Positions 53,119-63,764 of a stretch of DNA of 64,000 bases are shown here, one piece after another. Within the stretch, counting starts at the first letter, position 1, and each line of letters opens with the position of its first letter. The translations under genes were made by a program, and so were the position numbers. This stretch comes from Aradus depressus (taxonomy: Eukaryota; Arthropoda; Insecta; Hemiptera; Aradidae): the NCBI GenBank assembly GCA_963662175.1, contig OY759224.1:9908550-9972549 (forward strand), given 5' to 3'. Below the pieces are notes generated by a model, which did no database searches, was not told where the DNA came from, and saw only the letters and a list, made by a program, of their open reading frames with translations.

Positions 53119-53620
53119 TTATTTATTAGATGATTTAATTTTCAGTTTCTGGCAACACCATTGCCCTACACGAATTTGAATTTTTAAAAAAACCTTTATA
53201 TTATAGGATATCAATGAAGAAATGTGCTGGGGATGTGTTGATTGGTATTCCGAAGAAGGAAGAAGAGGGTGAGACCTGGTGGAATGAAGACGGAGAGTAG
53301 AGGATCCAGTGAGAATACAGAGTGGAGACGATGGTAGTAAAACGGAGACACGTGCCAGCCATTGTTGGAGTCCCACAACGCAGAACGGGTTCCTCCACAC
53401 AAACAGACAGAGGGGATCATCAAATGGAATCAGCAACCACATCAAATCCTATGTTGGCTTCCTTCTGTCTAGCCAGAAGGGAAAGTATCGATAGTTCATA
53501 CTATCGAACGTGGATATCGATAGTGGCGGAGTTACTAAAATTAACGTTTTTAATTCTTTATTTTGAATATTTACAATCGGTAAAAACCGTGAGTAAATTT
53601 GATGAATGACAAAACATTAA
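53119..53620. other. Unidentified stretch with a 95-codon open frame
   Basis: A plus-strand frame from 53322 (METMVVKRRHVPAIVGVPQR...) to 53609 is open, but I do not recognise it and the following TCGATAGTTC/ATATCGATAG motifs are repeat-like. Not called as a gene. Confidence 0.3.
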
Positions 53621-53639
53621 AATATACATTAAATGAAGG

Positions 53640-53892
53640 AGAGAGAAAAAAAAAATATATATATACATCGAAAGAATATGATTATGTACAAAACAATAGT
53701 AAAGAAAAAAAAAATATATATATACATCGAAAGAATATGATTATGTACAAAACAATAGTAAAGAAAAAAAAAATATATATATACATCGAAAGAATATGAT
53801 TATGTACAAAACAATAGTAAAGAAAAAAAAATATATATATATACATCGAAAGAATATGATTATGTACAAAACAATAGTAAAGAAAAAAAAAA
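53640..53892 (+). repeat. 59/60-bp minisatellite, 4 units
   Basis: ACATCGAAAGAATATGATTA begins at 53665, 53724, 53783 and 53843. Each unit carries GTACAAAACAATAGTAAAG, an A-run and a TA-run. Confidence 0.92.
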
Positions 53893-54470
53893 AACCGGTG
53901 GTACAACGAATGGATGCGACAAGACACTCAACTTCGGCGACTGAGACCTCACCTCCGGCCTTTTGTTTTCCCGCAGGAGCTGTCCAGGCGGGAGACGATC
54001 ACCCTGACCAGACTTGCCATCGGTCATACAAGACTCACTCATGGCCACCTCCTGGTTAAAGAAGAACAACCCCAATGCCGATTCTGTGGAGATGCTTTAA
54101 CAGTGCGGCATCTAATAGAGGACTGCGATGCGCTGACAAACCTACGAGAAGCTGCAGATATACCTGCGAACTTATTTGAGATTTTCCAAGAGAACTCTCC
54201 GCACTTTAGAAATCTTCTACGATTCTTGAGAGACTTGAAAATGTCTACGGAATTCTGAAATGTGTTGACCCAAGTATGTTGCTCGCTCCACCTTGGTGGT
54301 AGGTAGCGGTTTGCGATGATAGTGAGACGAGATGAGCTGGGCTGGCCTCTCTCTGATTGGAGGCTCTGGGCCTGCCCACCTCACTCAATGTCTCCTGAGT
54401 TAGAAAGGCTAATGGCCACAGTAGCCGATGCGTTAGAAAAAAAAAAACAAAAAAAAAAAAAACTATGCAA
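53893..54470 (+). pseudogene. LINE 3' fragment with C-terminal domain and poly(A)
   Basis: The frame gives LSRRETITLTRLAIGHTRLT, HGHLLVKEEQPQCRFCGDAL, TVRHLIEDC, ending STEF and a stop at 54258: the GHTRLTHGHLL...P.C..C....T..H....C tail domain. A 3' UTR of about 180 bp ends in A-runs at 54437-54465. 5'-truncated. Confidence 0.85.
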
Positions 54471-54693
54471 ATAATATAATATGTACAAAACAAAAACAAA
54501 ATATGAAATTTAAATAATAATAAACATAAACATAAAAATAAAATAATAATAAAGATAAAATAAAATGATCATGAAAGCCCTTCAACTCGAAACGCCCCCG
54601 GTTCTCTGCCATCCCCATCCCTCCAACTTAATGGGTTGTAGTTGAAATTTTATATCTAAATTCAAAATCTCTGGATGGCACAATCCAGACCTG

Positions 54694-55590
54694 TGTGATA
54701 ATTTAAAAAATGTTAAATAATAATAAAAATAAATAAATAATAAAAATATTAAAGTTAATAGTAAATAAACAAATAATAAAATTATCACATTTCCTGTAGA
54801 AATTGTTGCTGGTCTTCTACTAAATTTTGATTTCTACAGTAATTTTCAAAAAGGGCCCTAAATTCTGAAAGTTCAAGAGGTGCAATTTTGAAGAAAATTC
54901 ACATATTTAAAAAAAATTAAATTAATAATTATTTCAATTGGATTTCTTCTAAAGATAATAATGAAATGCCATCTTGTTTCTTTTTTAAAAATGTTCAAAC
55001 TAATCCAAAGGAATAAATTATCTTACTGGGTTCACAGGGAAAATGAATAGCATAGAATAAGAGAACAAATATTGGGTTTATTTACCTAAACCTACATTAT
55101 GAATAAATTCAGAATATCAATACCAAAAAAAATCAAATTATTTGCAATTAAAAAAAAAATCGTACCAACTAATTACTTAAAACTATATCAGTCTTTTTTC
55201 TGTTTTATTTAGTAGCCACTATTTATAATTCTTTATATTCTGGGCATATATATACATATAAATAAAAAGTACCTTTTCTCTTCTACGTATTTCCAGTGTT
55301 ATAATTTTCACTCCTACATCTCCTCTACATCTTCTCTCACTTAGACTGGTTCACTACACCTTAACGCTAAAAACACTTCTCTCTCTGGACTGTCCACTTC
55401 CACAACACAACTTAGACTCTTTCACACTGTTTAAAGCAGCTGATCGTCGTTTTTTGTATCTATTGGTTGTTTAAATTTCGTTTTAAAACAAAATGGGACT
55501 ACGGCATTTTTGTATATTTATTCACTAATTAAGTTACTTCACTCCTAGCAGCTGTTTTTATACAAATAATAATAATTGATTTATAATATA
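54694..55590 (+). mobile_element. LTR-X copy, 3' end lost
   Basis: TGTGATAATTTAAAAAATG start, shared interior CACATTTCCTGTAGAAATTG, CTCTCTCTGGACTGTCCACT, CAGCTGTTTTTATACAAATA. Runs into other DNA after AATATATTAG. Provides the unoccupied counterpart of the Helitron B site. Confidence 0.75.
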
Positions 55591-55676
55591 TTAGTTAACT
55601 GCCATCTTAGCTGCTGGTGAATCTTCCATACATGCCTCGTTCACATTACACATGATACTCAAATTGGGAACTGGTG

Positions 55677-56470
55677 CACCATTTAGAAAATTAAACTCAA
55701 CACGGACAAATCACAACATATAACATATACACTGACGAGATACATGTCCTGCCGTTTTTATCTACAACAAGCCCCTCCCTCAGACTAACACCGTAAGATA
55801 TTTGGGACTTACTCTGGACAGACGACTGACATGGAACCCACATACAAGTAGTACACTAAACAAACTATTTAAAATGTTTTATTCTCTTCTGCACAGACAT
55901 TCAAAATTACCCTTAACACAAAAGCGTAACTGCTACACATTTCTACTAAAGCCACTCTGGATGTATGGCTCACAAATCTATGGTTCGGCTAAAATATCTA
56001 ACCTGAAACCTATCCAGGTTTTCCAGTCAAAGACACTCAGACTCATTACACAATGCCCACTCCACAATGACCTCAAGATAAACACAGTACACGACACAAT
56101 TCAGGACCTTTACAGACGTTTCCATAGCAAATTGCATTCACACCCAAATCCATACATCCACTCACTTTCTTCACCACACTTGCCACACAATCCTCCCAGG
56201 AGATTGAAGAAGAGATGGAACCGTTACTTACTGTAATCCCAAATTGCAACCGCCCGCTTCTTGAAACCAAATCAGAATAACCGCGTTCATTGATAATAAG
56301 CATAATATTCATTGTTTTTAATTTCGCCCAGAGGAGCAACCGCTGGGTGGCCTTCCTCTCTCACGTCAATCAAGACATCCACTTTCAATCAAGTCCTCTT
56401 GGTAGCTGGTTGTTGCGTCATGGCAACAGTTCAACTGTTGCGACCAACATTATTAAGACAAAAAAAAAAT
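55677..56470 (+). pseudogene. Jockey-like LINE 3' part
   Basis: KLNTDKSQHI, then VRYLGLTLDRRLTWNPHTSS, FLLKPLWMYGSQIYGSAK, IQVFQSKTLRLITQCP, PPRRLKKRWNRYLL and a TAA at 56236. YLGL.LD..LTW..H and (Q)SK.LR are the Jockey RT C-terminal signatures. A stop precedes YLGL. The 3' UTR of about 230 bp ends in an A-run at 56460-56469; a Helitron follows 20 bp on. Confidence 0.88.
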
Positions 56471-56490
56471 ATACCTATATATATTAGTAA

Positions 56491-56962
56491 CTAGCAGTAA
56501 TACCCGGCGTTGCCCGGGGAACCCCCCCCCCCCTCCCATTCAAAATTTTGAAATGTCACTTAGCGTATTTTTCAATTTGGCGTTTAAGAAAACTACATAT
56601 AAACTTCCATGACAATCCGAGAATCCGTTAATGACAGAACTATCTTTATATTTAGGCCCCCCTTACAACCCCCCCTCCCGTTCAAAATTTAGGGACGCCA
56701 CATAGCTTATTTTTCAACTAAGCTTTTAAGATGTGAAATTTCATGATAATCCGACCATCCGTAAATGAGCTAGAACAATTTTTATGGTTAGGCCCCACTT
56801 ACAACTCCCCCCCCCCCCCTCCAGTCGACAGCTAGGAACTCTCTTCACAAAAACCTTCCTCGGACTTCAACAAATATTTTTAAAAAAAAATTAGCCGAAT
56901 TGGTCCAGCCGTTCTCGAGATTTGCGCTTAGCAAATTTAGCCATTCATTTTTATTATATAGA
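56491..56962 (-). mobile_element. Non-autonomous Helitron, copy C (different 5' part)
   Basis: On the minus strand it starts TCTATATAATAAAAATGAAT after A and ends with the same hairpin CCCGGGCAACGCCGGG, TATTACTG, CTAG before T as copies A and B, but the rest is unrelated to them. Contains two C-runs and a duplicated segment (ATGATAATCCGACCATCC / ATGACAATCCGAGAATCC). Confidence 0.9.
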
Positions 56963-57598
56963 TTTTACATTACACCTGAGAAACGCCAAACTTTCAGAAA
57001 AAATTATATGGTAAAGCAGCTGTCTATGCTGAGCTCAGTTGGTTCGAAGAGTAAATATTGAGCGTACACAATTGTGTAGGATACATACGTTGTTTAGCAG
57101 TGTGTTGACAGGAGACTGTCAGCTACAGGACAATAAGAGACAATCTAGAAGTTACCGCAACATTGCGGTGACACTGAGAGTCACCGCAAACTGACACCGT
57201 CATCATACAGACTCAATTATTTGACTTTCCACAACCTCTCCATTCTTTTCGGTTTCATTTCTGACCGACACTGGCAGACAAAAGAGGACAATTTAATGAA
57301 ACCGCTCCCCAATATTTCTTCCAGGCTTCTAATAACTCAACGATCATAATAATATAACAATGGAGGGGATAATAATACAATAAAAGTTTGTTATAATATA
57401 TAACGCTCACGCTTATAACGCTTTTTGACAATATCGCATGTTTTTAACTGCCATAGTAGTGAATGTATCAACAAGAAATTTATATTTAAATTCAAAACCT
57501 TTTAAGGATGACATATATTATTTTTCATAGAAATAAAATAAAATGAAAAGTATAAATAACTTTTAAAGCATCACTTTTCATTATTAGTATATTTTGTT
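56963..57598. other. Unidentified stretch
   Basis: No coding frame or named repeat. Contains ACCGCAACATTGCGGT and a nearby GAGAGTCACCGCAAAC, small complementary phrases. Confidence 0.4.
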
Positions 57599-57720
57599 AT
57601 TCTATGATAGATGAACCACTGATGATGACGCTGTTGCGTCGAAAACCGGTCCTGGTCTAAAATGAAACAGTGGGAAGACAACATATTTTATTTCTATGAG
57701 AAATCTCGTCCCACAACATC
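57599..57720 (+). repeat. Penelope-type end with hammerhead-like core
   Basis: CTGATGA (57619-57625), T, then a perfect 5-bp hairpin GACGC-TGTT-GCGTC (57627-57640), then GAAA (57641-57644), and ACCGGTCCTGGTC, which can form a 2-3-bp stem III ending GTC. This is the hammerhead core order. A complementary stem I is not evident, so activity is doubtful. Confidence 0.5.
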
Positions 57721-57934
57721 TTACTATCACATATGTATATTATTTTTCTGTGAAATCCTTCGAAATTATTTTTCTGTGAAATCGGTTGAATGGGAACGTC
57801 TAAGCGGGACCAGAGAAGAGGGGCGTCGATTCAAATAATCTAATAACTACCAATGTAGTAAATGTATAGACACAAAATTTAGTATGTGTGTTTCGTCACA
57901 AATCCGGGCTTTTTTTTTTTTTTTTTAGTTTTTT

Positions 57935-58207
57935 TCGTCACGCAAACGGCGTTGCACTTGGAGGTACTACTCCTTATTGATCGTTTGACCTTGTGACAAG
58001 AACTCATGGTGCACTATGCCGTTAAAATGGAAAAACACAGTGAGCATGACCTTCACATTCGACGGCACTTGTCGAGCTTTTATACCACTCGTAAACCCTA
58101 GTTTTACTCATAGCAGACTCACCAAAAGCAATACTTAACATTTCTAAAACTTTGCTGCACTTTATTCCATACTTATAACAAAATTTAATGCAAATTCTCT
58201 GATCCAT
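57935..58207 (-). pseudogene. Mariner transposase pseudogene
   Basis: The N-terminus MDQRICIKFCYKYGIKCSKV, LEMLSIAFGESAMSKTRVYE, WYK (the mariner helix-turn-helix) is fused near 58085 to ARQVPSNVKVMLTVFFHFNG, IVHHEFLSQGQTINKE from the catalytic core. This removes roughly 110 codons including the first catalytic Asp. The junction is frame-shifted, a stop (TAG) follows NKE, and the C-terminal third is gone. Confidence 0.9.
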
Positions 58208-58392
58208 TTTGTAAACAAATAAATAATTGCCAATCGTAAAAAAACATGTGAAACCTCTTTGACAGCTGACAGCAGACTAAACATCCGGTTTGCCTAACAA
58301 TGTACAGATACTTTTCAGACTTGTTTACCAACACATCGGACTAATACAACCGGCGAAATTACAAAATTCCCATTACTTTTTACGCCTCGTAC
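57935..58392 (-). mobile_element. Mariner transposon, internally deleted
   Basis: Holds transposase pieces in correct order on the minus strand. The 5' end lies near 58392 (complement AGTAATGGGAATTTTG, mariner-like terminus). The left boundary is unclear because a poly(T) run and a duplicated TTTCGTCAC occur there. Confidence 0.7.
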
Positions 58393-58892
58393 ACTATACT
58401 ATGGATTAATCATAGGTCACAAGGAATTCAGTGACAATATAAAACGAAGGGGAGGTGACGTATGGAGAAGGTTAGTAGAGATCTGGATTGGGGAGTTGTG
58501 GAGCATCAATCCTGGACAGAGCTCTCTGCTGGCCGGGAGTTTGTACCTTAGCTAGAGCACATGTAGCTCTTTGTCAGCCTAGAGTTGGGCCCATGAAACA
58601 TGTCAGCTCAAGCTGCAGCAGAGTTGCAGTGTTGTCAAACCTCGCACCCCCTTCCTGTCTCTTCCATTCTTTCTTCAGTATTATTAATTTTTTTTCTTCA
58701 AATCTTTTCTTACAAATCGTTCTTATAAAAGAGAAGATCTAAAAAATCTCTACAATATGCTCTCGAATTTGTCTATTTGTCTTTTTCTAATGTTTATTCT
58801 CTTATGTTCCTGTGTACTCGCAACTCGGGCAGAAGACAGTCTGTTGTTACATCAGTTTTTTCTTAATTTATTCAACTCAATTTCCAACATAA
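58393..58892. other. Unidentified stretch
   Basis: Less AT-rich than its surroundings. Open frames at 58488-58742 and 58757-58972 are not recognisable; the latter begins with a hydrophobic stretch (LSICLFLMFILLCSCVLATR) like a signal peptide, but continues into Helitron-derived DNA, so it is probably fortuitous. Confidence 0.35.
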
Positions 58893-59030
58893 CAAGCAGG
58901 TTCTCGGATGTGTTTCGCCTCTTTACCTACACCCTATTTTCCAACTTGGCTTTTGAAAATACTACATGTTAAATTTCATTAAAATCCGATCATCCATTGA
59001 TGAGCTAGACCTATTTTTATGTTTAACAAA
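58893..59030 (+). repeat. Fragment of Helitron C family
   Basis: CCTATTTTCCAACTTGGCTT, TTAAATTTCATTAAAATCCG, ATCATCCATTGATGAGCTAG matches the interior of 56491-56962 (read on plus). Confidence 0.65.
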
Positions 59031-59109
59031 AATTGTTTTGCATATAAAATCTACTTTTTAGTTTTTTCTAAAACTTTTATTTTAAGAGATTTTTGATAAG
59101 GTCATAATT

Positions 59110-59690
59110 CTATGGTCACAGGGAATAAGTTGTTAAGTCAAAAAATGGCTAAAATAAGTTAAGTGTACTGAGATGATCTCCTAAGCCATCTGCGCACTGT
59201 GAAGAAGTTGGGAGCTCAGGACTCTAATACTTTCGGAATTATAAAGATGTGGGTTTCTTGGTATCTCGTAAAATTGTGTATGTTCTCGGTTAAATCAACT
59301 TATTAATCTACTTCTTTGAGGAATCATTCACGAGATAACTGCATTTAACCATTTATTCACTACGACTATTCCAAGTGAAGAGGGTGTTTTCAGTTAAATC
59401 AACTTGCTCAACTGTAGAGAGGCATCATTCACGAGTATTTCAAAAAGTATGGTCAATAATTAGGTAAGTGATGGGGAATGATTAGGTAACTAAGGGAAAA
59501 TCCAAGAAAGGATTAACAATATTCATTTTCATTCACTCCTATAGATTTAGAAGGTATATGATTAATAATGGTGCAAACATAATTTATTTATTCCAATAAC
59601 TGGATTTACACGATTAATGCAAAAGTAAAAAAGTGCTGCCATGAAAAGTTACGAATTTACACTTACCAATTTATTTCCTGTGACCAGAGT
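59110..59690 (+). repeat. REP6 copy 2
   Basis: Second copy of 35385-35843, with an additional block containing GCATTTAACCATTTATTCAC and a repeat of its own phrase CATTCACGAG. Followed by a SINE-A scrap GGTAGTAGGCGATGTGACCT at about 59722. Confidence 0.8.
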
Positions 59691-59765
59691 GATGATTTTC
59701 GTCTTCGTCTGAAATACGTTTATATCTGGTAGTAGGCGATGTGACCTCGTAGCTAAAGCTACAAG

Positions 59766-60300
59766 TGAGATCGTGGAAACAATAGTCCGCCTTAAAACAA
59801 TCCTGAGGACGTCTATATCTAGGTTGAAAAACAAATAGAGAACATATTATTGTTGGATGTGATATTCTGGTCAGAGACTGCCGACAGTTGCCACTCAGAT
59901 TGTGTCCAGTGGCAGACAGATCTGGTCAGTCTGTCTCCACTGCCTGTCAGAGGAACATGAGCAGTCCCTTTCCCAAATAGCCCCATCCCTTCACTCAGAT
60001 CCTCTGTCTGTCCTATCAAAGCAATCACCTTCCCTTTGATCACATCTCGTCTCGACGCCGTCTGCTATTGATATACGTTTCCTTGATCATTTCCAACATC
60101 CATCAACGTTTCACTTCCGACGGTAGGCGCCAGGAGGCATTTTCTTCTCTCCCCCGCTGCCTAGAGGCCATTTCAACCAGATCCTACGGAAATGTATTGT
60201 ACATTCTTTGGGAAGCAAATAACTTATTTCGTGTGGGTCTTGTCCCAAATCTATGAGTATATTAATTGTTAGGAATGTAATAAGAAACATTTTTTGCGAG
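59766..60300. other. Unidentified stretch
   Basis: A minus-strand frame (59819-60043, MIKGKVIALIGQTEDLSEGM...) is protein-like but unrecognised, and a plus frame at 60068-60256 is also unassigned. No repeat partner in the window. Confidence 0.3.
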
Positions 60301-60394
60301 GACCAATTTTTCGACCATTTTTGCGTAAATCAAGCATCGACACTTGCTTGCAAAGCAATTGGGTTTTGAGATGACCTTTTAAGACGCACATTGG

Positions 60395-61090
60395 GGCAAA
60401 ATGACCGAATTTCTGGCCTAAGTTATGATACTTTATGTTTTTTGGTGTGCTGAACACAAAAAAAATACCTAAAAAATTCCCCGACCCTTCATTGAGTACT
60501 GTATTTTGACAAATACATCAGCTCCTTAAGAGGAGGTGAACACGTGTTGTAGCTCATACAGCTTATGAGAAATATACAATTCATATTAGGTAACTGAAAT
60601 TGGAAATTGCAATAGCTTCATTTTCTTCGAAAATTTGCTAAAATTAAACGTCTGCCTCTTTTTCGGACGAATTTATAACTTTAAAATTAAGTTTCTCCTA
60701 AATTCGCAAATTTTTGCAAAAAAGGTTTCATTTTATGGTTATCTGATGAAAATACTTTAAGAAGGTGAAAGAGCGAGTGCCCGGCAACAACAAAAACTGA
60801 TTTTTTTTCAGTAGTTTTTTATTAAGCAGTGACGCTAATGATAGTAATTATAATTCAGTAGAGAAGAGAAGTAGAGAAGAAATCTTCAGAAGAGATCTCC
60901 ATATTTAAGACAATAAAATAATTTAAAAGATTGGGTTTTAACTCGTTATAAATATAGACTGAGGCAATGTAGAGGGTATTAAAAGGCTGCAATGGTCCTG
61001 TTTATGTTTGTACAGCTGTATGCAAGTAAACCCACCTTCACTCCCTCCTTAAAATCTACATCTGTTTCTTTGTATTTTGGTCAGGTTTTG
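60395..61090 (+). repeat. REP7 copy 2 (continuous)
   Basis: CACATTGGGGCAAAATGACC, AATTTCTGGCC, TTTTTTGGTGTGCTGAACAC, CATCAGCTCCTTAAGAGGAG, to CTTTGTATTTTGGTCAGG. GCGTAAATCAAGCA occurs on both sides (60323-60336, 61093-61106). Confidence 0.75.
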
Positions 61091-61489
61091 AGGCGTAAAT
61101 CAAGCAAAAATTAATAATAATAAAGGAGATTGCTGTATACGGAATAGAATGAAGACATTTTGTTTTATAATTTAGATAAGAGGTTTGTGAATTGCAAGAA
61201 ATGAAATATTTGGGTAATTTGGGAGCTATTATTGGATAGAATTTGGGAAATATCCACCGCAAGGTTGAAATTCTCACGCTGGGGACTATATGCCATGCAT
61301 TCAGTTCGAATGTGTCTGACAGACAGTCCCGATCCTCAACTTATTATCAGTCATACCGAGCCATCTGCCATTTGATCCAGACTCTTTCCTTGATGTAGTT
61401 AACGAAGTCAGCCATCTTTATATTATATAGTCATTCTTTTTCTCTTACTCTTTTTTTTTTTAATGTTACTTCTCCAGCTATAAGAAGTA

Positions 61490-62240
61490 TAGGGGAAGTT
61501 ATGTAATCGGTCACAAATTCGATCAGGGCTTTTCAACGGAATTTCGTGTTTTCCGACCGATTCAAATATCCTAATAACTGACAATTAATACGTTTTCATG
61601 GACGTTCAAATCGATTTGAATCCCAAATAGCGTGTTCGAATCGATTTGAGTTGCATAAAAACCCCTGTTTCAAACCGATTTCAAATCATGTTATCCCAAG
61701 GTCAATTCGCTAATTTCTGGGATCGTATCAAAAGTGATTCGTATTGAAGTACATGAAAACCCTCAATACTAGTATTGAGTATTGAGGCATGCGCAGTTGT
61801 GGCGCACGACTCTCCTGGTGGATTTTTCGTCTACTGAATAAGGAAGGTTATTTTTTGCAGGTTATTGAGGTTAGGTTTTTAGGTTATATTAACAAATAAA
61901 ACACATTTAAAATAAAAATAACAAACAATTCAGCTTATCAGCGCATATCACTTGTTTATAACCTTCTCACACTAAACCTGGATTAGGTTTCTTTTCAATC
62001 CGATTTGGAAAAGATCTGAACCCACTCCATGAAAACCCTTGTCAATTTTCAAACCTTGTTCAATATTCAAATCGATTTGAAATGCATGAAAACGTAGTAA
62101 ATGTAGTGAATGTGGATTCAGGAGCCACTATGTACAATCCAGAAGTGAGTTTTAGTCCTTGGAAAGAGAGTGAAAACTTAATTTATTAATTTGTTCTGGG
62201 GAAGTATATAGCAGGTGATCAACCAACGTCTTTTCATACT
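61490..62240 (-). repeat. REP140 copy interrupted by a MITE
   Basis: Left: GGGGAAGTTATGTAATCGGT, TTCAACGGAATTTCGTG, CTAATAACTGACAAT. Right of 62094: GTAAATGTAGTGAATGTGGA, TTCTGGGGAAGTATATAGCA, GGTGATCAACC. All are the complement of REP140. Confidence 0.75.
61591..62094. mobile_element. MITE rich in CAAATCGATTTG palindromes
   Basis: TIRs CGTTTTCATGGACGTTCAAA and complement TTTGAAATGCATGAAAACG region; TA at both sides. TTCAAATCGATTTGAA or close variants recur at about 61606, 61638, 61670, 61998 and 62066. No coding region. Confidence 0.75.
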
Positions 62241-63490
62241 ATTATTGAATAAACACTTTGATCTGTAATGTAATTAAAGTGCGACATGTTTCATTGATTT
62301 TTTAATAATAAATAAAATGAAAATAAAATATATAGGTATTTGAATTATGAATAAAATTAAATATAATTTAATGTATGTGGCAGTGATGTTTGTTGGGTCG
62401 GCCATATTGTGAGTTGGGGGACGCTATGCACACAGAAAGGTCTTGATGTTTGGCGTGCCCTTGTCCCTAGCCGTCCCCGTTTGTGAAGTGAAGTAAAGTT
62501 CTTTACTAGTGATGATTATGTTCTGCAGATGGATGAACAATATCTAAAAAGAACAGGAGAAGAAGTAACAAAACGAAAGAAAAACTAGGAGTTGTGGAAC
62601 ATACAGCGTTACACACGTGGTGCACATGAGAGTATTGAGTTGACATGATTATTTTTTGTTTATGTTATGTAAATATATTATTTTTATTATGAGTTTCTAG
62701 ATTTTATTAGTTTGTTTCCCATGCTCAATCCTAGTCAATGGTGATTTAACAATTTAGTTTTTCAAAACTTTCTTAGCTGATCGAACTTTCGCCTTTGGTT
62801 TATAGAAATCCAATATATATATTAAAATCAGTAATTTAAGTATCGTTCTATTAAATAGGCGATCTGGCATCCCATTAATGTTTTATTTTAGTAACAATCA
62901 GTTATAAAGTTTGAGAAAATCTCCGCATATTTGAAGTAAAGTAAAGGAAAATTATTTTTAATAAAAACGCGAACAATAGAAATATTACAGAACCTAACAG
63001 TAGACACGGTTCAAATCCAAATTACTGACCTACACTTGGCCAGTTACTATTGACAATGACATGGTGCATATCAGTATGCAGGTAATGCACAAAGCAGGAT
63101 AATATGCATTGCTGTTAGTCAATGGGACCTACTTAAGATAAGACAATAGGATTCTATGAAGAGCGCATGCTCTGAATCCTAAATTCACACACAGACAAAC
63201 CTCCAAGTTGTCTAGTGATTCTGTCGGTACTGTACATTTATAAATGGTCGATTTAATCATGTTGACAGTGACACTCAGGATGATGAAGAATTCAAGACAC
63301 TCTGAGGAGATCATCTCCTGGAGGATGATATTCATGGAGGCAAGGCCAGTGTTAACATCTGCCTTCCTTTTTTATAATTTGACATTTAGTTTCTGACATT
63401 TGCGTGAACTAAGCCAAAACAGTTAACCCTATTAATAAATTGGTCCATATATTGTAATATTAGAGAAAAAGAGAATACTAATGAATAAAA
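62241..63490. other. Unidentified stretch
   Basis: No gene supported. 62390-62470 is GC-richer (GTTGGGTCGGCCATATTGTG). A 19-codon frame at 62531-62590 follows a CTGCAG that could be a splice acceptor. A 68-codon minus frame at 63129-63335 (MNIILQEMISSECLEFFIIL) might be LINE-derived, unproven. Confidence 0.35.
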
Positions 63491-63494
63491 AACT

Positions 63495-63600
63495 TAGAAC
63501 GAGTCAAAAAATTCCACTTTATTTATATGAAAAACACAATATATTTCGCTCGTTAGAGCATTCTCAAGTGTACAGACTTATGACTGGTGGTAATATATTT
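63495..63600 (-). repeat. Penelope-type terminal sequence
   Basis: Complement reads ACACTTGAGAATGCTCTAAC, GAGCGAAATATATTGTG, ATAAATAAAGTGGAATTTTT, TGACTCG; the same arm forms the palindrome at 10360-11125. It lies downstream of the GIY-YIG frame on the same strand. Confidence 0.7.
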
Positions 63601-63764
63601 TTTAAAAGGTCATGAGGGAGGGGGGGGGGGGTGGAGGGGTAGGAGGGGAAGAGTGAGGGAGAGTGACAGAACAGGAGGGGGGGGTCTAACATACTATATC
63701 AAAATTTAGTCAGAAAAATTAAAAAATAAATCTCAATATTAACCTATTAACTATATCACAATAT

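Noticed and set aside
53322..53609. 95-codon host gene
   Set aside because: Not recognisable, several overlapping frames of equal length on both strands, AT-biased C-terminus.
58757..58972. Secreted peptide with signal sequence
   Set aside because: The C-terminal half is Helitron-derived DNA; no repeat-independent support.
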